Shown piece after piece: positions 42,778 to 52,528 of a stretch of 64,000 bases of DNA (its first letter is position 1; every line of letters starts with the position of its first letter). Source of the DNA: Clostridiales bacterium (GTDB lineage Bacteria > Bacillota > Clostridia > Oscillospirales > Oscillospiraceae). The DNA lies in contig CABIXV010000001.1 in the NCBI GenBank assembly GCA_902362775.1, positions 152,840 to 216,839 of the forward strand, read 5' to 3'. A program made the translations under genes and the position numbers. Under the pieces are notes generated by a model. The model saw only the letters and a list, made by a program, of their open reading frames with translations. It did no database searches and had not been told where the DNA came from.

Positions 42778-43123
42778 CCGCCCCATGCCTGCCCCTGTGG
42801 GTCGCTGTGTGCCCCGATGCCGGGAGGGACAGAGTCCCTGCCCCTCCCAACAGATACGGGCCGGATTTGGGCCGCTGTTCGCACCGCTACGGAGGACAAC
42901 AACTGGGGCCCCCGGCGACGAGGAGCAGGAGAAAGCCCTGGCGCTTTTATGGCGCCCAGGCAGTCACTTCCGCCCGCAGTGCGGGCGGTTTTCGGGGACA
43001 GGGGCTGACGCTTTTCCGGAACGCCCAAACTACGATTGACGCTGTTTCCAGAGAAACAGACGAATATCCCCGCCGCTGCGGGACATGCGCTGACGCTATC
43101 ACGGATTTGGGAGGTATTTGACA
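42778..43123 (+). other. non-coding GC-rich region, candidate transfer origin
   Basis: A 346-bp gap between the initiator-like gene and MobC. Both strands stay open by high GC content, but no reading frame has a convincing start or composition. A perfect hairpin at 42970-42988 (CCGCCCGCA, G, TGCGGGCGG) is followed by TTTTC and could terminate the upstream genes. The position just before mobC and the relaxase gene is where oriT normally lies. No nic site could be identified. Confidence 0.45.
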
Positions 43124-43543
43124 ATGGGTGAAAATAGACACCGGCACACCGTCTGGATGGACGATGCCGTGTGGGATCAGGTGGAATCCCACTACCAGGA
43201 AGACAACTGCTCCACCAAAAATGAGTATATCGAAAAGGCGATCCAGTTCTACTCCGGCTACCTGGACGCGAAGCGGGCCGATGGGTACCTGCCCAGAGTA
43301 CTGTCCGACATACTGGATGGCAAGCTGGGGGCCCTGGGCAAACGGGTGGGACACCTGCTGTTCAAGCTGGCGGTGGAGGAGAACCTCATGGGAAATCTGG
43401 TGGCCGCCGGGATGGAGGTGGATCTGGACACGCTGCGTAAGACGCGGGTCCGGTGCGTGAAGGAGGTCAGAGAGACCAACGGTGAGATCGACATGGATGA
43501 CGCCCTTGCCTACCAGAAAGGGGTGGAGGAATGGAGGGGCTGA
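43124..43543 (+). CDS. MobC-like relaxosome accessory protein
   Basis: A 139-residue protein. The N-terminal part RHRHTVWMDDAVWDQVESHY with KNEYIEKAIQFYSGYL fits a ribbon-helix-helix DNA-binding domain. Helical sequence follows. In related elements such proteins bind oriT and load the relaxase. GGGAGG lies 9 bp before the ATG, and the gene overlaps the relaxase start by 13 bp. Confidence 0.75.
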   Translation: MGENRHRHTVWMDDAVWDQVESHYQEDNCSTKNEYIEKAIQFYSGYLDAKRADGYLPRVLSDILDGKLGALGKRVGHLLFKLAVEENLMGNLVAAGMEVDLDTLRKTRVRCVKEVRETNGEIDMDDALAYQKGVEEWRG

Positions 43544-45312
43544 TTCAGAAGTCGGGTTACATCAGGCCGGGAAACGGCGGCGGTCACTATGCCGAATACA
43601 TTGCTACCCGGGACGGTGTGGAGGAGCTGAAGCCCGGCGGCTACCTGGAGTACATGGCGGAGCGCCACCGATCCCACGGACTGTTCTCCGCCGACGGTCC
43701 CGCCGACCTGGAGAAAACAATGGACGAGATCAATGGGCATACCGGCCCGGTGTGGACCTTCATCTACTCCCTGAAGCGGGCGGACGCCGTCCGGCTGGGC
43801 TACGATTCCGCAGAGGGGTGGCGAAACTTATTGCTGGCTCATCTGACGGAATTGGCCCAAGCGATGAAAATCCCGCCCAGCAACTTTCGTTGGTGCGCCG
43901 CCTTCCACGATGAAAAGCACCACCCACACATCCACATGATGGTCTGGTCGGCGGACCCCAAGCAAGGGTATCTCACGGAAAAGGGCATCGAAAAAATGCG
44001 CTCCCAGCTGTCCTATGAGATCTACCGAGACGAGCTGTTGTCCCTCTATCAAGAGAAGGATCTGTCCTATCAGCAGGTACGGGACGCGGCAATGGAAGCC
44101 ATGGGCCGTCTCATTCGGGAGATGAAGTCTGGACTCTGCGACAGTCCTATCATCGCCAGTCAGATGGAAACGCTGGCCGAAATGTTATCTGAGGTCAAGG
44201 GCAAGAAAGTGTACGGCTACCTGAAAAAGCCGGTGAAGGCCCGGGTGGACGCCATAGTGGATGAGCTGGCCAGGCTCCCGGAGGTGGCGGAGTGCTATGT
44301 GCAATGGAACCGGCTGCGGGATGAGTTGGAACGGTACTACAAAGACACGCCGAGAGAACACAAACCATTGTCACAGCAATCAGAATTCAAGGCCATAAAG
44401 AATATGGTCATACGGGAGGCGGAAGAGTTGCGCCTTGGTACAATCACCTTCGAAGATACAATCATGAGGGATGAGGTTGATGAGGACCAGGAGGAGGTGT
44501 ACTACGTCTGGTCCTCTCGGTGGGAGATGGCGGAAGCCTATCAGAACGCGAAAGAAATCCTCTCAGTATATGAAAATACAGAGGAAGAAAAAGCGGAACA
44601 GGTGCAAGTCCTGGAGCAGCTTTGGAGCACAGGCTTCACCGTGGCCGCTCACCAGCTGGGCAAGTGCTGGCGGGACGGGCGGGGCGTGCTCCCCGACGAT
44701 AACCAGGCGGAGCTGTGGTTCCGCCGTGCCGCTGAAGCTGGTCATGACTTCTCCCAGTACGCCCTTGGTAAACTGCTGCAAAGTCAAAAGCGAATGGATG
44801 AGGCGGTGTCTTGGTATGAAAAAGCGGCGGCACAGGGCGATTCCTACGCTGCTTACGGGCTGGGCAAGCTGTATCTGGAGGGAAAGGATGTCCCGAAGGA
44901 TGTAGCCAAGGCGGTGGAGTATCTAAGAGCTTCCGCGGAACAAGGTAACGAGTATGCTCAGTATGCCCTTGGTAAGTTGTACCTCGCCGGCGAGGATGTG
45001 AGCCAGGACAGAGAACAGGCATACAGCTGGTTCTGGGAATCAGCATCACAGGGAAATAAGTACGCCCAGTTCTTCCTGGCGCACTTCAATGACACACACA
45101 GTCCCAATGTGCTCCTCTCTGCTACCAAGCTGCTCCACCACTTGGGCCGGATCTTTCAGGACAACTCCGTCCCTCCCGCCGCCCCGGTGGGGCACAGCGT
45201 AGACTGGAAGCTGCGCCAGAAGATCCGCCAGAAGAAGATCGCCATGGGCCACAGGCCGGACGACCACGAGGAAGAGCAGAACCAGGGCGGAATGGTCATG
45301 GGCGGGATGTGA
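43531..45312 (+). CDS. MobP-type relaxase with C-terminal Sel1 repeats
   Basis: A 593-residue relaxase that would nick oriT and lead the strand to a recipient. The three-His metal motif is HHPHIHMMVW (His133 and His135, with His130-131). An N-terminal Tyr near residue 10 or 20 could be the nucleophile. Residues from about 370 to 520 form Sel1-like repeats (AAYGLGKLYLEGKDVPKDVA, then AQYALGKLYLAGEDVSQDRE), a solenoid for protein contacts. A basic tail ends the protein. The fusion is seen in some clostridial MobP3-type relaxases. Confidence 0.85.
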   Translation: MEGLIQKSGYIRPGNGGGHYAEYIATRDGVEELKPGGYLEYMAERHRSHGLFSADGPADLEKTMDEINGHTGPVWTFIYSLKRADAVRLGYDSAEGWRNLLLAHLTELAQAMKIPPSNFRWCAAFHDEKHHPHIHMMVWSADPKQGYLTEKGIEKMRSQLSYEIYRDELLSLYQEKDLSYQQVRDAAMEAMGRLIREMKSGLCDSPIIASQMETLAEMLSEVKGKKVYGYLKKPVKARVDAIVDELARLPEVAECYVQWNRLRDELERYYKDTPREHKPLSQQSEFKAIKNMVIREAEELRLGTITFEDTIMRDEVDEDQEEVYYVWSSRWEMAEAYQNAKEILSVYENTEEEKAEQVQVLEQLWSTGFTVAAHQLGKCWRDGRGVLPDDNQAELWFRRAAEAGHDFSQYALGKLLQSQKRMDEAVSWYEKAAAQGDSYAAYGLGKLYLEGKDVPKDVAKAVEYLRASAEQGNEYAQYALGKLYLAGEDVSQDREQAYSWFWESASQGNKYAQFFLAHFNDTHSPNVLLSATKLLHHLGRIFQDNSVPPAAPVGHSVDWKLRQKIRQKKIAMGHRPDDHEEEQNQGGMVMGGM

Positions 45313-45452
45313 TCCCTCCAGGAATTGCGTCGCTAAACAAAGAAAAAGGTCCCTGCGGCGCAAATGATAATATTTTGATAACAGTTGGGAAATGAGCTGG
45401 ATATTGCGGAGGAGTTACGATATTGTGTGTTGCTGATAAGGAGGTGCAGATC

Positions 45453-46610
45453 ATGGCAAAGAGAAGACCGTCCGGAGACGGCATGGTCAGAAAAAGAGAG
45501 GACGGCCGCTGGGAGGGCCGCATCGTAGTGGGCCACAAGAGCAACGGCGACTCAATCTTCCGTTATCTCTCCGCCGGAAGTCAGAAGGAGCTTCTGGCAA
45601 AGCTCCACCGGAACATCGAGGAGTACCGGGACGTGGATCTGCGGGAGGAGAGCAAAATACCCCTGGGCGAGTGGCTGGACCGCTGGCTGGAGGAGTATGC
45701 CGCCCCCTCGGTGCGGCCCTCCACCCTGGAGGGATACCGGGGATATGTCGAGCGGAACATCAAGCCCCGCCTGGGGAACAAGCCGGTGGGAAAGATCGCC
45801 GCCGAGGATATCCGCCAGCTGTACCGGGAGCTCCAGGAGCACGGCCGCCAGGAGGAGCATCCGCAATACGGGCACAAACTGGCCGGCTCCACCGTCCGCC
45901 GTATCCACGGCGTCCTCCACGAGGCCCTGGACGCGGCGGCGCAGGAAAACCTGATCGCCAGAAACCCCACCGACGGCATCGTCCTGCCAAGGAAAAAGAC
46001 CGCGCCCAAGCATGTCCTGAACGGCCACCAGCTGGAGCGGTTCATGACGGCCATCCGGGAGGACAAGGTCTGGCACGACTTCTTCTACACCGAGCTGACC
46101 ACCGGCCTGCGCCGGGGGGAGATCTGCGGTCTCATGTGGCAGGACTTCGACGAGACCCATGGCACCCTCACCGTCCGCCGGACCATCCACGCGGAACGGG
46201 GCGGCAGGCTGACCGCCGGAGAGACAAAGACCGGGGCCGGGAAACGGAGCATCACTCTGCCGCCCAGTACAGCCCAGCTCCTATCAGAGCGCAGGAAACG
46301 CTCCTATACGGAGTGGATCTTCCCCGATCCCCTCCACCCGGAGCGGCCCACCCGTCCCAATGCCGCCTACGTCCGCATGAAGGAGCTGTTGAAAAAGGCT
46401 GGGTTGCCCAGCATCAGGTTCCATGATCTACGCCACACATTTGCCACACATGCCCTGTCCTCCGGGGTAGACGCCAAGACCCTGTCCGGCATCCTGGGGC
46501 ACACCCAAGCGTCCTTCACCCTGGATACCTACACCCATGTGACCGGCGATATGCAGAAGCGGGCCAGCGAGATCGTGGGCGGCTTTATGGAACACATCAT
46601 GGTGAGGTGA
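45453..46610 (+). CDS. tyrosine site-specific integrase, first of tandem pair
   Basis: A 385-residue recombinase. An N-terminal arm-binding domain (DGMVRKREDGRWEGRIVVGH) and a SAM-like core-binding domain precede the catalytic domain with Arg in TTGLRRGEI (near 217), HDLRHTF (near 323), LGHTQ and Tyr in DTYTHV (near 358). The ATG at 45453 has AAGGAGGTGCAGATC ahead. It ends 4 bp before the second integrase, so both are made together. Confidence 0.93.
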   Translation: MAKRRPSGDGMVRKREDGRWEGRIVVGHKSNGDSIFRYLSAGSQKELLAKLHRNIEEYRDVDLREESKIPLGEWLDRWLEEYAAPSVRPSTLEGYRGYVERNIKPRLGNKPVGKIAAEDIRQLYRELQEHGRQEEHPQYGHKLAGSTVRRIHGVLHEALDAAAQENLIARNPTDGIVLPRKKTAPKHVLNGHQLERFMTAIREDKVWHDFFYTELTTGLRRGEICGLMWQDFDETHGTLTVRRTIHAERGGRLTAGETKTGAGKRSITLPPSTAQLLSERRKRSYTEWIFPDPLHPERPTRPNAAYVRMKELLKKAGLPSIRFHDLRHTFATHALSSGVDAKTLSGILGHTQASFTLDTYTHVTGDMQKRASEIVGGFMEHIMVR

Positions 46611-46614
46611 GAGC

Positions 46615-48219
46615 ATGGCAGGAAAGAGAAAACGGGGCGAGGGCACCGTCCGCCTGCGGAAAGATGGCCGCTGGGAGGGCCGGGTGGTGGTGGGTTATGA
46701 CGAGGCCGGCAATCCCAAGACGAAAAATGTACTGGCCAGGGCAAAGAAGGAATGTGTGGCAAAGCTGGAACAGCTGAAGGAGCAGTGCGGCGGCCACCGC
46801 CCCACTCAGGTGCGGCCTGATATGCCCTTTGGGGTGTGGATGGATTACTGGTACCAGAATTTCTCCAAGCCCCGGCTCCGGCCCACCACCCAGCTGGGCT
46901 ACGAGGGTTGGATCTACAACCACCTGATCCCCGGCCTGGGCAATATCCAGCTCAACCGGCTGACCCAGGCGGACCTCCAGCAGTTCTTTCGGATCATGAA
47001 GGAGAGCGGCAGAAAAAGCAATGCGGACAAACATGGAAAGGGCATGGCGGACCGCTCGGTGCGCAACTGTCACGCTGTCTGCCAGATGGCCCTGGACAAG
47101 GCGGTGGAGGAGAAACTGATCCACGGAAACCCCGCCGCAGGGTGGTGCAGGCTCCCGCCCATCAAAGGGAAGGAGATGCAGGTGCTGACCCGGGAGGAGA
47201 TGCGCCGGTTCCTCATCCAGGCCAAGGCGGAGGGGATGTACGAGCTCTTCCTGCTGGACCTGACCACCGGGATGCGCCGGGGCGAACTGCTTGCCCTCCG
47301 GTGGGACGATCTGGACTTCGCCACGGGGAAGCTCCGTATCGACAAGCAGATCTGTCCGGTGGGCGGGAAACTAATTATCAGCGAACCCAAGACTAAGGCG
47401 GCCAACCGCACCATCATCCTCCCGCTCGCCATGCTGGAGTTGCTGGCTGAGTATAAAAAGGGGATCTTCTCTGACCTGATGTTCCCGTCGAGGATCAAGC
47501 CGGATCAGCCCATCGACCCCGGCTATGTGCGCAAGCGCCTCCAGGTCATTCTGAAGCGGGCCGGGTGCAAGTCCGTCAGATTTCACGATCTGCGCCATAC
47601 CTTTGCCACCATGTCCCTAGAAAACGGGATGGATGTCAAGACCCTCTCCGCCATCATCGGCCATGTCTCCTCCGCCACCACCCTGAATACCTATACCCAC
47701 ATCACCGACGAGATGCGCCAGAAGGCGGCGGTGAGCATCGACCAGGGGATCGCGGGCGTGGAGGCGGCAACGGCCGGAAAGGAAGAAAAGGCCGCCTGCC
47801 CGGAGCCGGAGTTCACCCCCGTCCAGCCCGCCCGCCGCAGGCCGGGGACCGGATACCTCAAGCAGATCAAAGAAAACCTCTGGGAGGGCAGATATTCCCC
47901 CGTCTGGCCGGACGGCAAAAAGCACTCCCGGAATGTTTATGGGCACACGGAGGAGGAGTGCGAGGAGAAGCTGAAGGAGCTGATCCTCCAGATGAAGGCG
48001 GAGATCGCCGCCCTCCGCTCCGGGGCCAGTACGGAGTATCCCGACAGTGTCAGCCCGAAGAAGAAAGCCATCGCCGCCTATCTGCATGAGCACCCCGGTG
48101 TGACCAGCAAGTCCTTGATCGCCAGAGAATTGCAGATGGACCGTACAACGGTACAGAAATACTATGATGAGGTTCAGGCGGAACTTAGAGGAGACGAAAG
48201 CCCAGCGATGCAGATGTAA
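46615..48219 (+). CDS. tyrosine integrase with an extra C-terminal arm-binding-like domain
   Basis: A 534-residue integrase, about 140 residues longer than its neighbour. It has the catalytic set: Arg in TTGMRRGEL (near 219), HDLRHTF (near 323), IGHVS, Tyr in NTYTHI (near 358). The tail carries GTGYLKQIKENLWEGRYSPV then WPDGKKHSRNVYGHTEEECE. This parallels the N-terminal GEGTVRLRKDGRWEGRVVVG and its continuation, so the arm-type domain is duplicated. A final helix-turn-helix (SKSLIARELQMDRTTVQKYY) ends the protein. It points at the tRNA-Ala target. Confidence 0.9.
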   Translation: MAGKRKRGEGTVRLRKDGRWEGRVVVGYDEAGNPKTKNVLARAKKECVAKLEQLKEQCGGHRPTQVRPDMPFGVWMDYWYQNFSKPRLRPTTQLGYEGWIYNHLIPGLGNIQLNRLTQADLQQFFRIMKESGRKSNADKHGKGMADRSVRNCHAVCQMALDKAVEEKLIHGNPAAGWCRLPPIKGKEMQVLTREEMRRFLIQAKAEGMYELFLLDLTTGMRRGELLALRWDDLDFATGKLRIDKQICPVGGKLIISEPKTKAANRTIILPLAMLELLAEYKKGIFSDLMFPSRIKPDQPIDPGYVRKRLQVILKRAGCKSVRFHDLRHTFATMSLENGMDVKTLSAIIGHVSSATTLNTYTHITDEMRQKAAVSIDQGIAGVEAATAGKEEKAACPEPEFTPVQPARRRPGTGYLKQIKENLWEGRYSPVWPDGKKHSRNVYGHTEEECEEKLKELILQMKAEIAALRSGASTEYPDSVSPKKKAIAAYLHEHPGVTSKSLIARELQMDRTTVQKYYDEVQAELRGDESPAMQM

Positions 48220-48237
48220 AGGATGAAAATACCACCT

Positions 48238-48263
48238 CAGATTTTGCGGGACAGTAAACAAAA
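48238..48263 (+). repeat. right-end copy of the 26-bp imperfect direct repeat
   Basis: Partner of 28799-28824 (23 of 26 positions). It begins 19 bp after the integrase stop. Confidence 0.6.
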
Positions 48264-48317
48264 GAAGGGCACTCCTTCCGAAAAGGAGCGGCCTTCAAGT
48301 GGTCAAAACAGAAATCC

Positions 48318-48341
48318 GTCTGTGGTATTTCTGTGGTCAAA
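48318..48341 (+). repeat. right-end copy of GTCTGTGGT..CTGTGGTCAAA repeat
   Basis: GTCTGTGGT, ATTT, CTGTGGTCAAA; partner of 28648-28671. A further GTGGTCAAA lies at about 48299-48307. Confidence 0.55.
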
Positions 48342-48346
48342 CGGGA

Positions 48347-48376
48347 AAATCGCCGCAGTAAAAACTGCGGCGATTT
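48347..48376. terminator. hairpin terminator downstream of tRNA-Ala
   Basis: A perfect 13-bp stem (AAATCGCCGCAGT and complement) with an AAAA loop. On the leftward strand TTTT follows, so it can end the tRNA transcript; it may also stop the rightward integrase transcript. Confidence 0.75.
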
Positions 48377-48382
48377 CCATTT

Positions 48383-48459
48383 TGGTGGACCCGAGGAGGA
48401 TCGAACTCCCGAACCTTTCGGATGCGAACCGAACGCTCTCCCAGCTGAGCTACGGGCCC
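48383..48459 (-). tRNA. tRNA-Ala (anticodon CGC)
   Basis: A complete cloverleaf with encoded CCA. The acceptor GGGCCCG pairs with CGGGTCC, the D-arm is GCTC/GAGC, the anticodon stem TTCGG/CCGAA encloses TTCGCAT (anticodon CGC), and the T-loop is TTCGATC. It reads GCG codons. Its 3' end faces the integrases, the usual arrangement at a tRNA integration target. Confidence 0.95.
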
Positions 48460-48800
48460 ATACTCAAATCTGGTCTTCACTATCTGTACAATTGATAGCA
48501 GGCTCCTTCTGGAACTATAGCCTGCCAAGCTTTATGATACATCACTTATGTGGCTTTCTTATTATATCAAAATTTTTCCCGTTGTAAAGCCCCAAAATTT
48601 CTTTTCTCCTTCTTCCGCTTTCAAGGCACCCAGGCCTCACGCACAAAAAGCAGATCCGCACTATCTTCGTTTTTGTCCAGAATCACTGCCAAAGTTTACA
48701 ATTTGCTCTTTTTTATCCGTGCGGAGTGTGATATACTAATTAAGATTGTAAATCAATTCTCAGAGCATATCATACACAGAACCGAGAGGTGTTTATCCAT

Positions 48801-51548
48801 ATGAGCCTGTTTACCAAACTATTCGGCACTTCCTCCCAGCGGGAATTGAAGTCGATCTATCCCATCGCTGACAAGGTTGACGCCCTGGAGGACGAGTACA
48901 AAGCCCTCACCGACGCCCAGCTCCAGGCCAAGACCCCGGAGTTGAAGCAGCGGCTGGCCAACGGGGAAACCCTGGACGATATTCTGCCTGAGGCTTTTGC
49001 TGCCTGCCGTGAGGCTGCTTGGCGTGTTCTTGGGATGCGTCCCTACCGGGTCCAGGTAGTAGGCGGCATCGTCCTGCACCAGGGCCGTATCGCTGAGATG
49101 AAAACCGGTGAAGGCAAGACCTTGGTGGCCACCCTGCCCGCCTATTTGAACGCCCTGGCCGGAAAGGGCGTCCATGTGGTTACGGTCAATGACTATCTGG
49201 CCAAGCGTGACTCCGAATGGATGGGCAAGGTCTTCCGTTTCATGGGCCTTACCGTCGGCCTGGTCATCCACGGGGTCATGGGTGAGGAAAAAAAGGCCGC
49301 CTACCGGGCTGACATCACCTATGGCACCAACAACGAGTTCGGCTTTGACTACCTGCGGGACAACATGGCCATCTATTCCCAGGAGCTGGTCCAGCGGGGC
49401 CACGCCTTTGCTATCGTGGACGAGGTGGACTCCATCCTCATCGATGAGGCCCGCACCCCCCTGATCATCTCCGGCCAGGGAGAGAAGTCCACCCAGCTCT
49501 ACACTGTGGTGGACCAGTTTGTCTCCCGGCTAAAATGCCAGCGCATCGCGAAGGTGGATGAAAAAGAGGAAGAGGACGCGGATATCGACGCGGACTATAT
49601 CGTGGATGAAAAGGCCCGGACCGCCACCCTCACCGCTCCCGGCATCAAAAAGGCGGAGGCCTTCTTCAACATTGAAAACCTGGCTGATCCGGAGAACACC
49701 ACCCTGTCCCACCACATCAACCAGGCTATCAAGGCCCGGGGCGTGATGAAGAAGGACATCGACTATGTGGTCAAGGATGGCCAGGTCATCATTGTGGACG
49801 AGTTCACCGGCCGTCTGATGTTTGGGCGCCGCTACAATGAGGGGCTCCACCAGGCCATCGAGGCCAAGGAGCACGTGGAGGTGGCCAACGAGTCCAAGAC
49901 TCTGGCTACTATCACCTTCCAAAATTATTTTCGACTGTATGATAAGCTGTCCGGCATGACAGGCACCGCCATGACTGAGCAGGAGGAGTTCGGCACGATC
50001 TACGAGCTGGACATCGTGGAGATCCCCACCAACAAGCCTCTGGCCCGTATTGACGACCCCGATGTGGTATATAAAAACGAGGCAGGCAAGCTGAGAGCCA
50101 TCGTGGCTCAAATCGAGGCCTGCCACGCCAAGGGCCAGCCAGTGCTGGTAGGCACTATCTCTATCGAGAAATCGGAAGAGCTGTCTGAGATCCTCAAGCG
50201 TAAGGGCATTAAGCACAATGTGCTCAACGCCAAGAACCATGAGAAGGAAGCGGAGATCGTCGCCCAGGCTGGCAAATTTGGCGCTGTCACCGTAGCTACC
50301 AATATGGCTGGCCGCGGCACTGACATCATGCTGGGCGGCAATGCCGAGTTTTTGGCTAAGGCTGATCTGCGTAGGGCTGGCATGACCGATGAGCTCATCG
50401 CTGAAGCCACCGGCTTTGCTGAGACAGACAATCAGGATATTTTGGACGCCCGCAAGCAGTTCTCCCAGGCGGAGGCCAAGTACAAAGAGGAGATCCGGGA
50501 TGAGGCGGACAAGGTCCGTCAGGCGGGCGGCCTGTTCATCCTCGGTACCGAGCGCCACGAGTCCCGGCGCATTGACAACCAGCTTCGTGGCCGCGCTGGT
50601 CGTCAGGGTGACCCCGGCGAGACCCGCTTCTTCCTGTCCCTGGAGGATGACATCATGCGCCTGTTCGGCTCTGAGCGGGTGATGAACATGATGGAGAAGC
50701 TGGGCGTGGACGAGGATACCCCCATCGACGCCAAAATGCTGTCCGGCGCCATCGAAAACGCTCAAAAGCAGGTGGAATCCCGGAATTTTCAGACTCGTAA
50801 AAACGTTCTGCAATATGACGACGTGATGAACACCCAGCGTGAGGTCATCTACAAACAGCGCCGTCAGGTCCTGGACGGTGAGGACCTACAGAATTCCATT
50901 CAGAACATGCTCCACTCTATGGTAGAAGGGGCTATCCAAGGCCATATGGGAGAACAGCGCCACATGACTGCCCAGGACTTCCACGAGGCCACTGCCCCCT
51001 TCCGCACCATGTTCCCTCTACCCCAGCTGTCTGACCAGGATCTGGAACAGTATGACGCCCAGGGGCTGGTAGAGTTGGTATCCAACACCGCCCGTGAGTT
51101 TTACGCCCAAAAGGAGCAGGAATTTGGCTCCCCTATTATGCGGGAGTTGGAGCGGGTCATTATGCTCCGGGTGGTGGACGAGTACTGGATGGACCACATC
51201 GACGCCATGACCGAACTGCGCCAGGGCATCGGACTGAGGTCCTACGCCCAGACTGATCCCGTGGTGGCCTATAAGAAGGAAGGCTACGAAATGTTCGAGG
51301 CCATGGTGGCCGCTATCCAGGAGGAAACGCTCCGCCGCCTGTTCCTGGTCCGCCTGCGCAAGAACGAAGAAGTCAAGCGGGAGCGGGTGGCCAAAGTCAC
51401 CAGCGAGAGCGGGGCCGACGACGGCACCGTCCAGAAGCGCCCGGTGAAAAAGATCATCAAGATCGGCCGCAACGACCCTTGCCCCTGCGGATCTGGGTTG
51501 AAATGGAAGAAGTGTACCTGTAAGGAGTATCACCCCGATCAGCAGTAA
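48801..51548 (+). CDS. secA: preprotein translocase ATPase SecA
   Basis: The motor that drives secretory proteins through SecYEG. It has about 915 residues. Walker A is [20 protein letters not shown], the DEAD-type box is [17 protein letters not shown], and [20 protein letters not shown] and [20 protein letters not shown] are conserved late motifs. The C-terminal zinc-binding SEC-C domain [17 protein letters not shown] contacts SecB or ribosomes. The start is the ATG at 48801 with GAGAGGTG upstream; a GTG at 48789 is less likely. A TATACT at 48732 may be its -10 box. Confidence 0.97.
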   Translation: MSLFTKLFGTSSQRELKSIYPIADKVDALEDEYKALTDAQLQAKTPELKQRLANGETLDDILPEAFAACREAAWRVLGMRPYRVQVVGGIVLHQGRIAEMKTGEGKTLVATLPAYLNALAGKGVHVVTVNDYLAKRDSEWMGKVFRFMGLTVGLVIHGVMGEEKKAAYRADITYGTNNEFGFDYLRDNMAIYSQELVQRGHAFAIVDEVDSILIDEARTPLIISGQGEKSTQLYTVVDQFVSRLKCQRIAKVDEKEEEDADIDADYIVDEKARTATLTAPGIKKAEAFFNIENLADPENTTLSHHINQAIKARGVMKKDIDYVVKDGQVIIVDEFTGRLMFGRRYNEGLHQAIEAKEHVEVANESKTLATITFQNYFRLYDKLSGMTGTAMTEQEEFGTIYELDIVEIPTNKPLARIDDPDVVYKNEAGKLRAIVAQIEACHAKGQPVLVGTISIEKSEELSEILKRKGIKHNVLNAKNHEKEAEIVAQAGKFGAVTVATNMAGRGTDIMLGGNAEFLAKADLRRAGMTDELIAEATGFAETDNQDILDARKQFSQAEAKYKEEIRDEADKVRQAGGLFILGTERHESRRIDNQLRGRAGRQGDPGETRFFLSLEDDIMRLFGSERVMNMMEKLGVDEDTPIDAKMLSGAIENAQKQVESRNFQTRKNVLQYDDVMNTQREVIYKQRRQVLDGEDLQNSIQNMLHSMVEGAIQGHMGEQRHMTAQDFHEATAPFRTMFPLPQLSDQDLEQYDAQGLVELVSNTAREFYAQKEQEFGSPIMRELERVIMLRVVDEYWMDHIDAMTELRQGIGLRSYAQTDPVVAYKKEGYEMFEAMVAAIQEETLRRLFLVRLRKNEEVKRERVAKVTSESGADDGTVQKRPVKKIIKIGRNDPCPCGSGLKWKKCTCKEYHPDQQ

Positions 51549-51618
51549 GTCATTGGTATTTGGTCTAAAAGGAAAACAGTATAAGCAGCATTACCCAGAG
51601 CGGCTATCTCAAGAAAGC

Positions 51619-51659
51619 AAAAACGAGGCCCGGAACCGACGGTTCCGGGCCTCGTTTTT
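51619..51659. terminator. bidirectional terminator between secA and the XRE gene
   Basis: Arms of 19 bp around GAC, with core GAGGCCCGGAACC and complement, and A/T runs at both ends. It separates two convergent genes. Confidence 0.95.
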
Positions 51660-51661
51660 GC

Positions 51662-52261
51662 TTATTCTTTTCTCTTATCTAGTTCCTGTTTTCTAATCCA
51701 CGCGGTAGCGGCAGACAGCAGGGACAGCATGAGCAGGTTTGGCGGGATAAAAAGATTGACCGCTTGATTTGAAAACCCATACCCCACCAGAAAAAAGGCC
51801 AACAGTCCGGTGTACATCCCCCATGTCCCCCAGAAGCAGGCCAGAACAGGGTGCTTTTTACACCGGAGTGTCAGCCAGCCCCACACCCAGAAGGGCACAC
51901 TGTATACCAACGCGTCGTCTAGCCCCCATCCCTTGAGGAAAAAAACCAGCATAAAACAGAGCAGTCCAAATACGATTAAAATCAGCCCGATTATGGTCCG
52001 CACATCTCGGCGACTGTTTTCCCGCTGAATGACGACGGTGGGCTGGGATAGGTCTGCCGTCGGTTCCGCACCCCGGACCAGTTGGTCCAGGGAGGTTTCG
52101 AACAGCTCGCACATCTTGACCAGCTTATCCAGGTCAGGCACACTGGCGTCTGTTTCCCACTTGGACACACTCTGTCTTGAAACCCCCAGGGCGTCGGCCA
52201 GGTCGGTCTGGGACAGGTGGTGGGCGGTGCGCTGGGCACAGATGCGCTCCCCCAACGTCAT
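51662..52261 (-). CDS. XRE-family regulator with membrane-anchored C-terminus
   Basis: A 199-residue protein. The N-terminal 65 residues are a helix-turn-helix (LSQTDLADALGVSRQSVSKW and ETDASVPDLDKLVKMCELFE). About four transmembrane helices follow (GLILIVFGLLCFMLVFF, then VPFWVWGWLTL and others). Such HTH-membrane proteins are common in Firmicutes and may sense envelope conditions. It is adjacent to the left attachment site of the phage-like element but belongs to the chromosome. Confidence 0.88.
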   Translation of the reverse strand: MTLGERICAQRTAHHLSQTDLADALGVSRQSVSKWETDASVPDLDKLVKMCELFETSLDQLVRGAEPTADLSQPTVVIQRENSRRDVRTIIGLILIVFGLLCFMLVFFLKGWGLDDALVYSVPFWVWGWLTLRCKKHPVLACFWGTWGMYTGLLAFFLVGYGFSNQAVNLFIPPNLLMLSLLSAATAWIRKQELDKRKE

Positions 52262-52344
52262 ATGACATCAAACCTTTCCTATGAGATGGTCTCAGTTTAC
52301 TCCAGTCGGAGGGGATATGTACACCAAGTTGGCTTGGAAAATAC

Positions 52345-52360
52345 GCAACTGCCAGTTGCA
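52345..52360. repeat. left attachment repeat (attL core)
   Basis: GCAACTGCCAGTTGCA, identical to 60432-60447. The core is itself nearly palindromic (GCAACT / AGTTGC). Flanking bases differ, so the identity ends at the repeat. Confidence 0.85.
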
Positions 52361-52470
52361 GATACTTATTGCAAGCATCGGAATATGGTTGAATTGTATA
52401 TCGGAAAGCCCCATATATCAAGGGATTTATGGAACTACATTGAAACAGGTAGACAAGAAAGGCAATCGCT

Positions 52471-52494
52471 AAAGGGAAAACATAAGGGAAAACA
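52471..52494 (+). repeat. left arm sites, two copies of AAGGGAAAAC
   Basis: Copies at 52472-52481 and 52484-52493 with 12-bp period. The same tandem pair occurs inside the right end. They are probable integrase arm-binding sites. Confidence 0.7.
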
Positions 52495-52521
52495 GGAGCG
52501 GTCCTACAAGGGTAGCTCCTG
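52489..52521 (-). terminator. terminator of the leftward satellite operon
   Basis: The 7-bp stem CAGGAGC / GCTCCTG, followed on the leftward strand by TTTT. It lies just after the last leftward gene. Confidence 0.65.
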
Positions 52522-52528
52522 CCTCCTT

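Larger units (their letters stand above)
28492..48382. mobile_element. integrative mobilizable element at tRNA-Ala(CGC), about 20 kb
   Basis: Between a tRNA 3'-half scar on the left and an intact tRNA-Ala on the right lie defence cargo (28924-40831), HTH proteins, a possible transfer origin, MobC, relaxase and two integrases that point toward the tRNA. No conjugation channel genes are seen, so it would need a helper. The related repeats at both ends (28648, 28799; 48238, 48318) fit integrase arm sites. The exact left boundary is uncertain. Confidence 0.7.

Noticed and set aside
42774..43124. Long open frames on both strands before mobC
   Set aside because: No credible starts or domains; Pro/Arg-rich translations typical of GC-rich non-coding DNA. 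Treated as candidate oriT instead.
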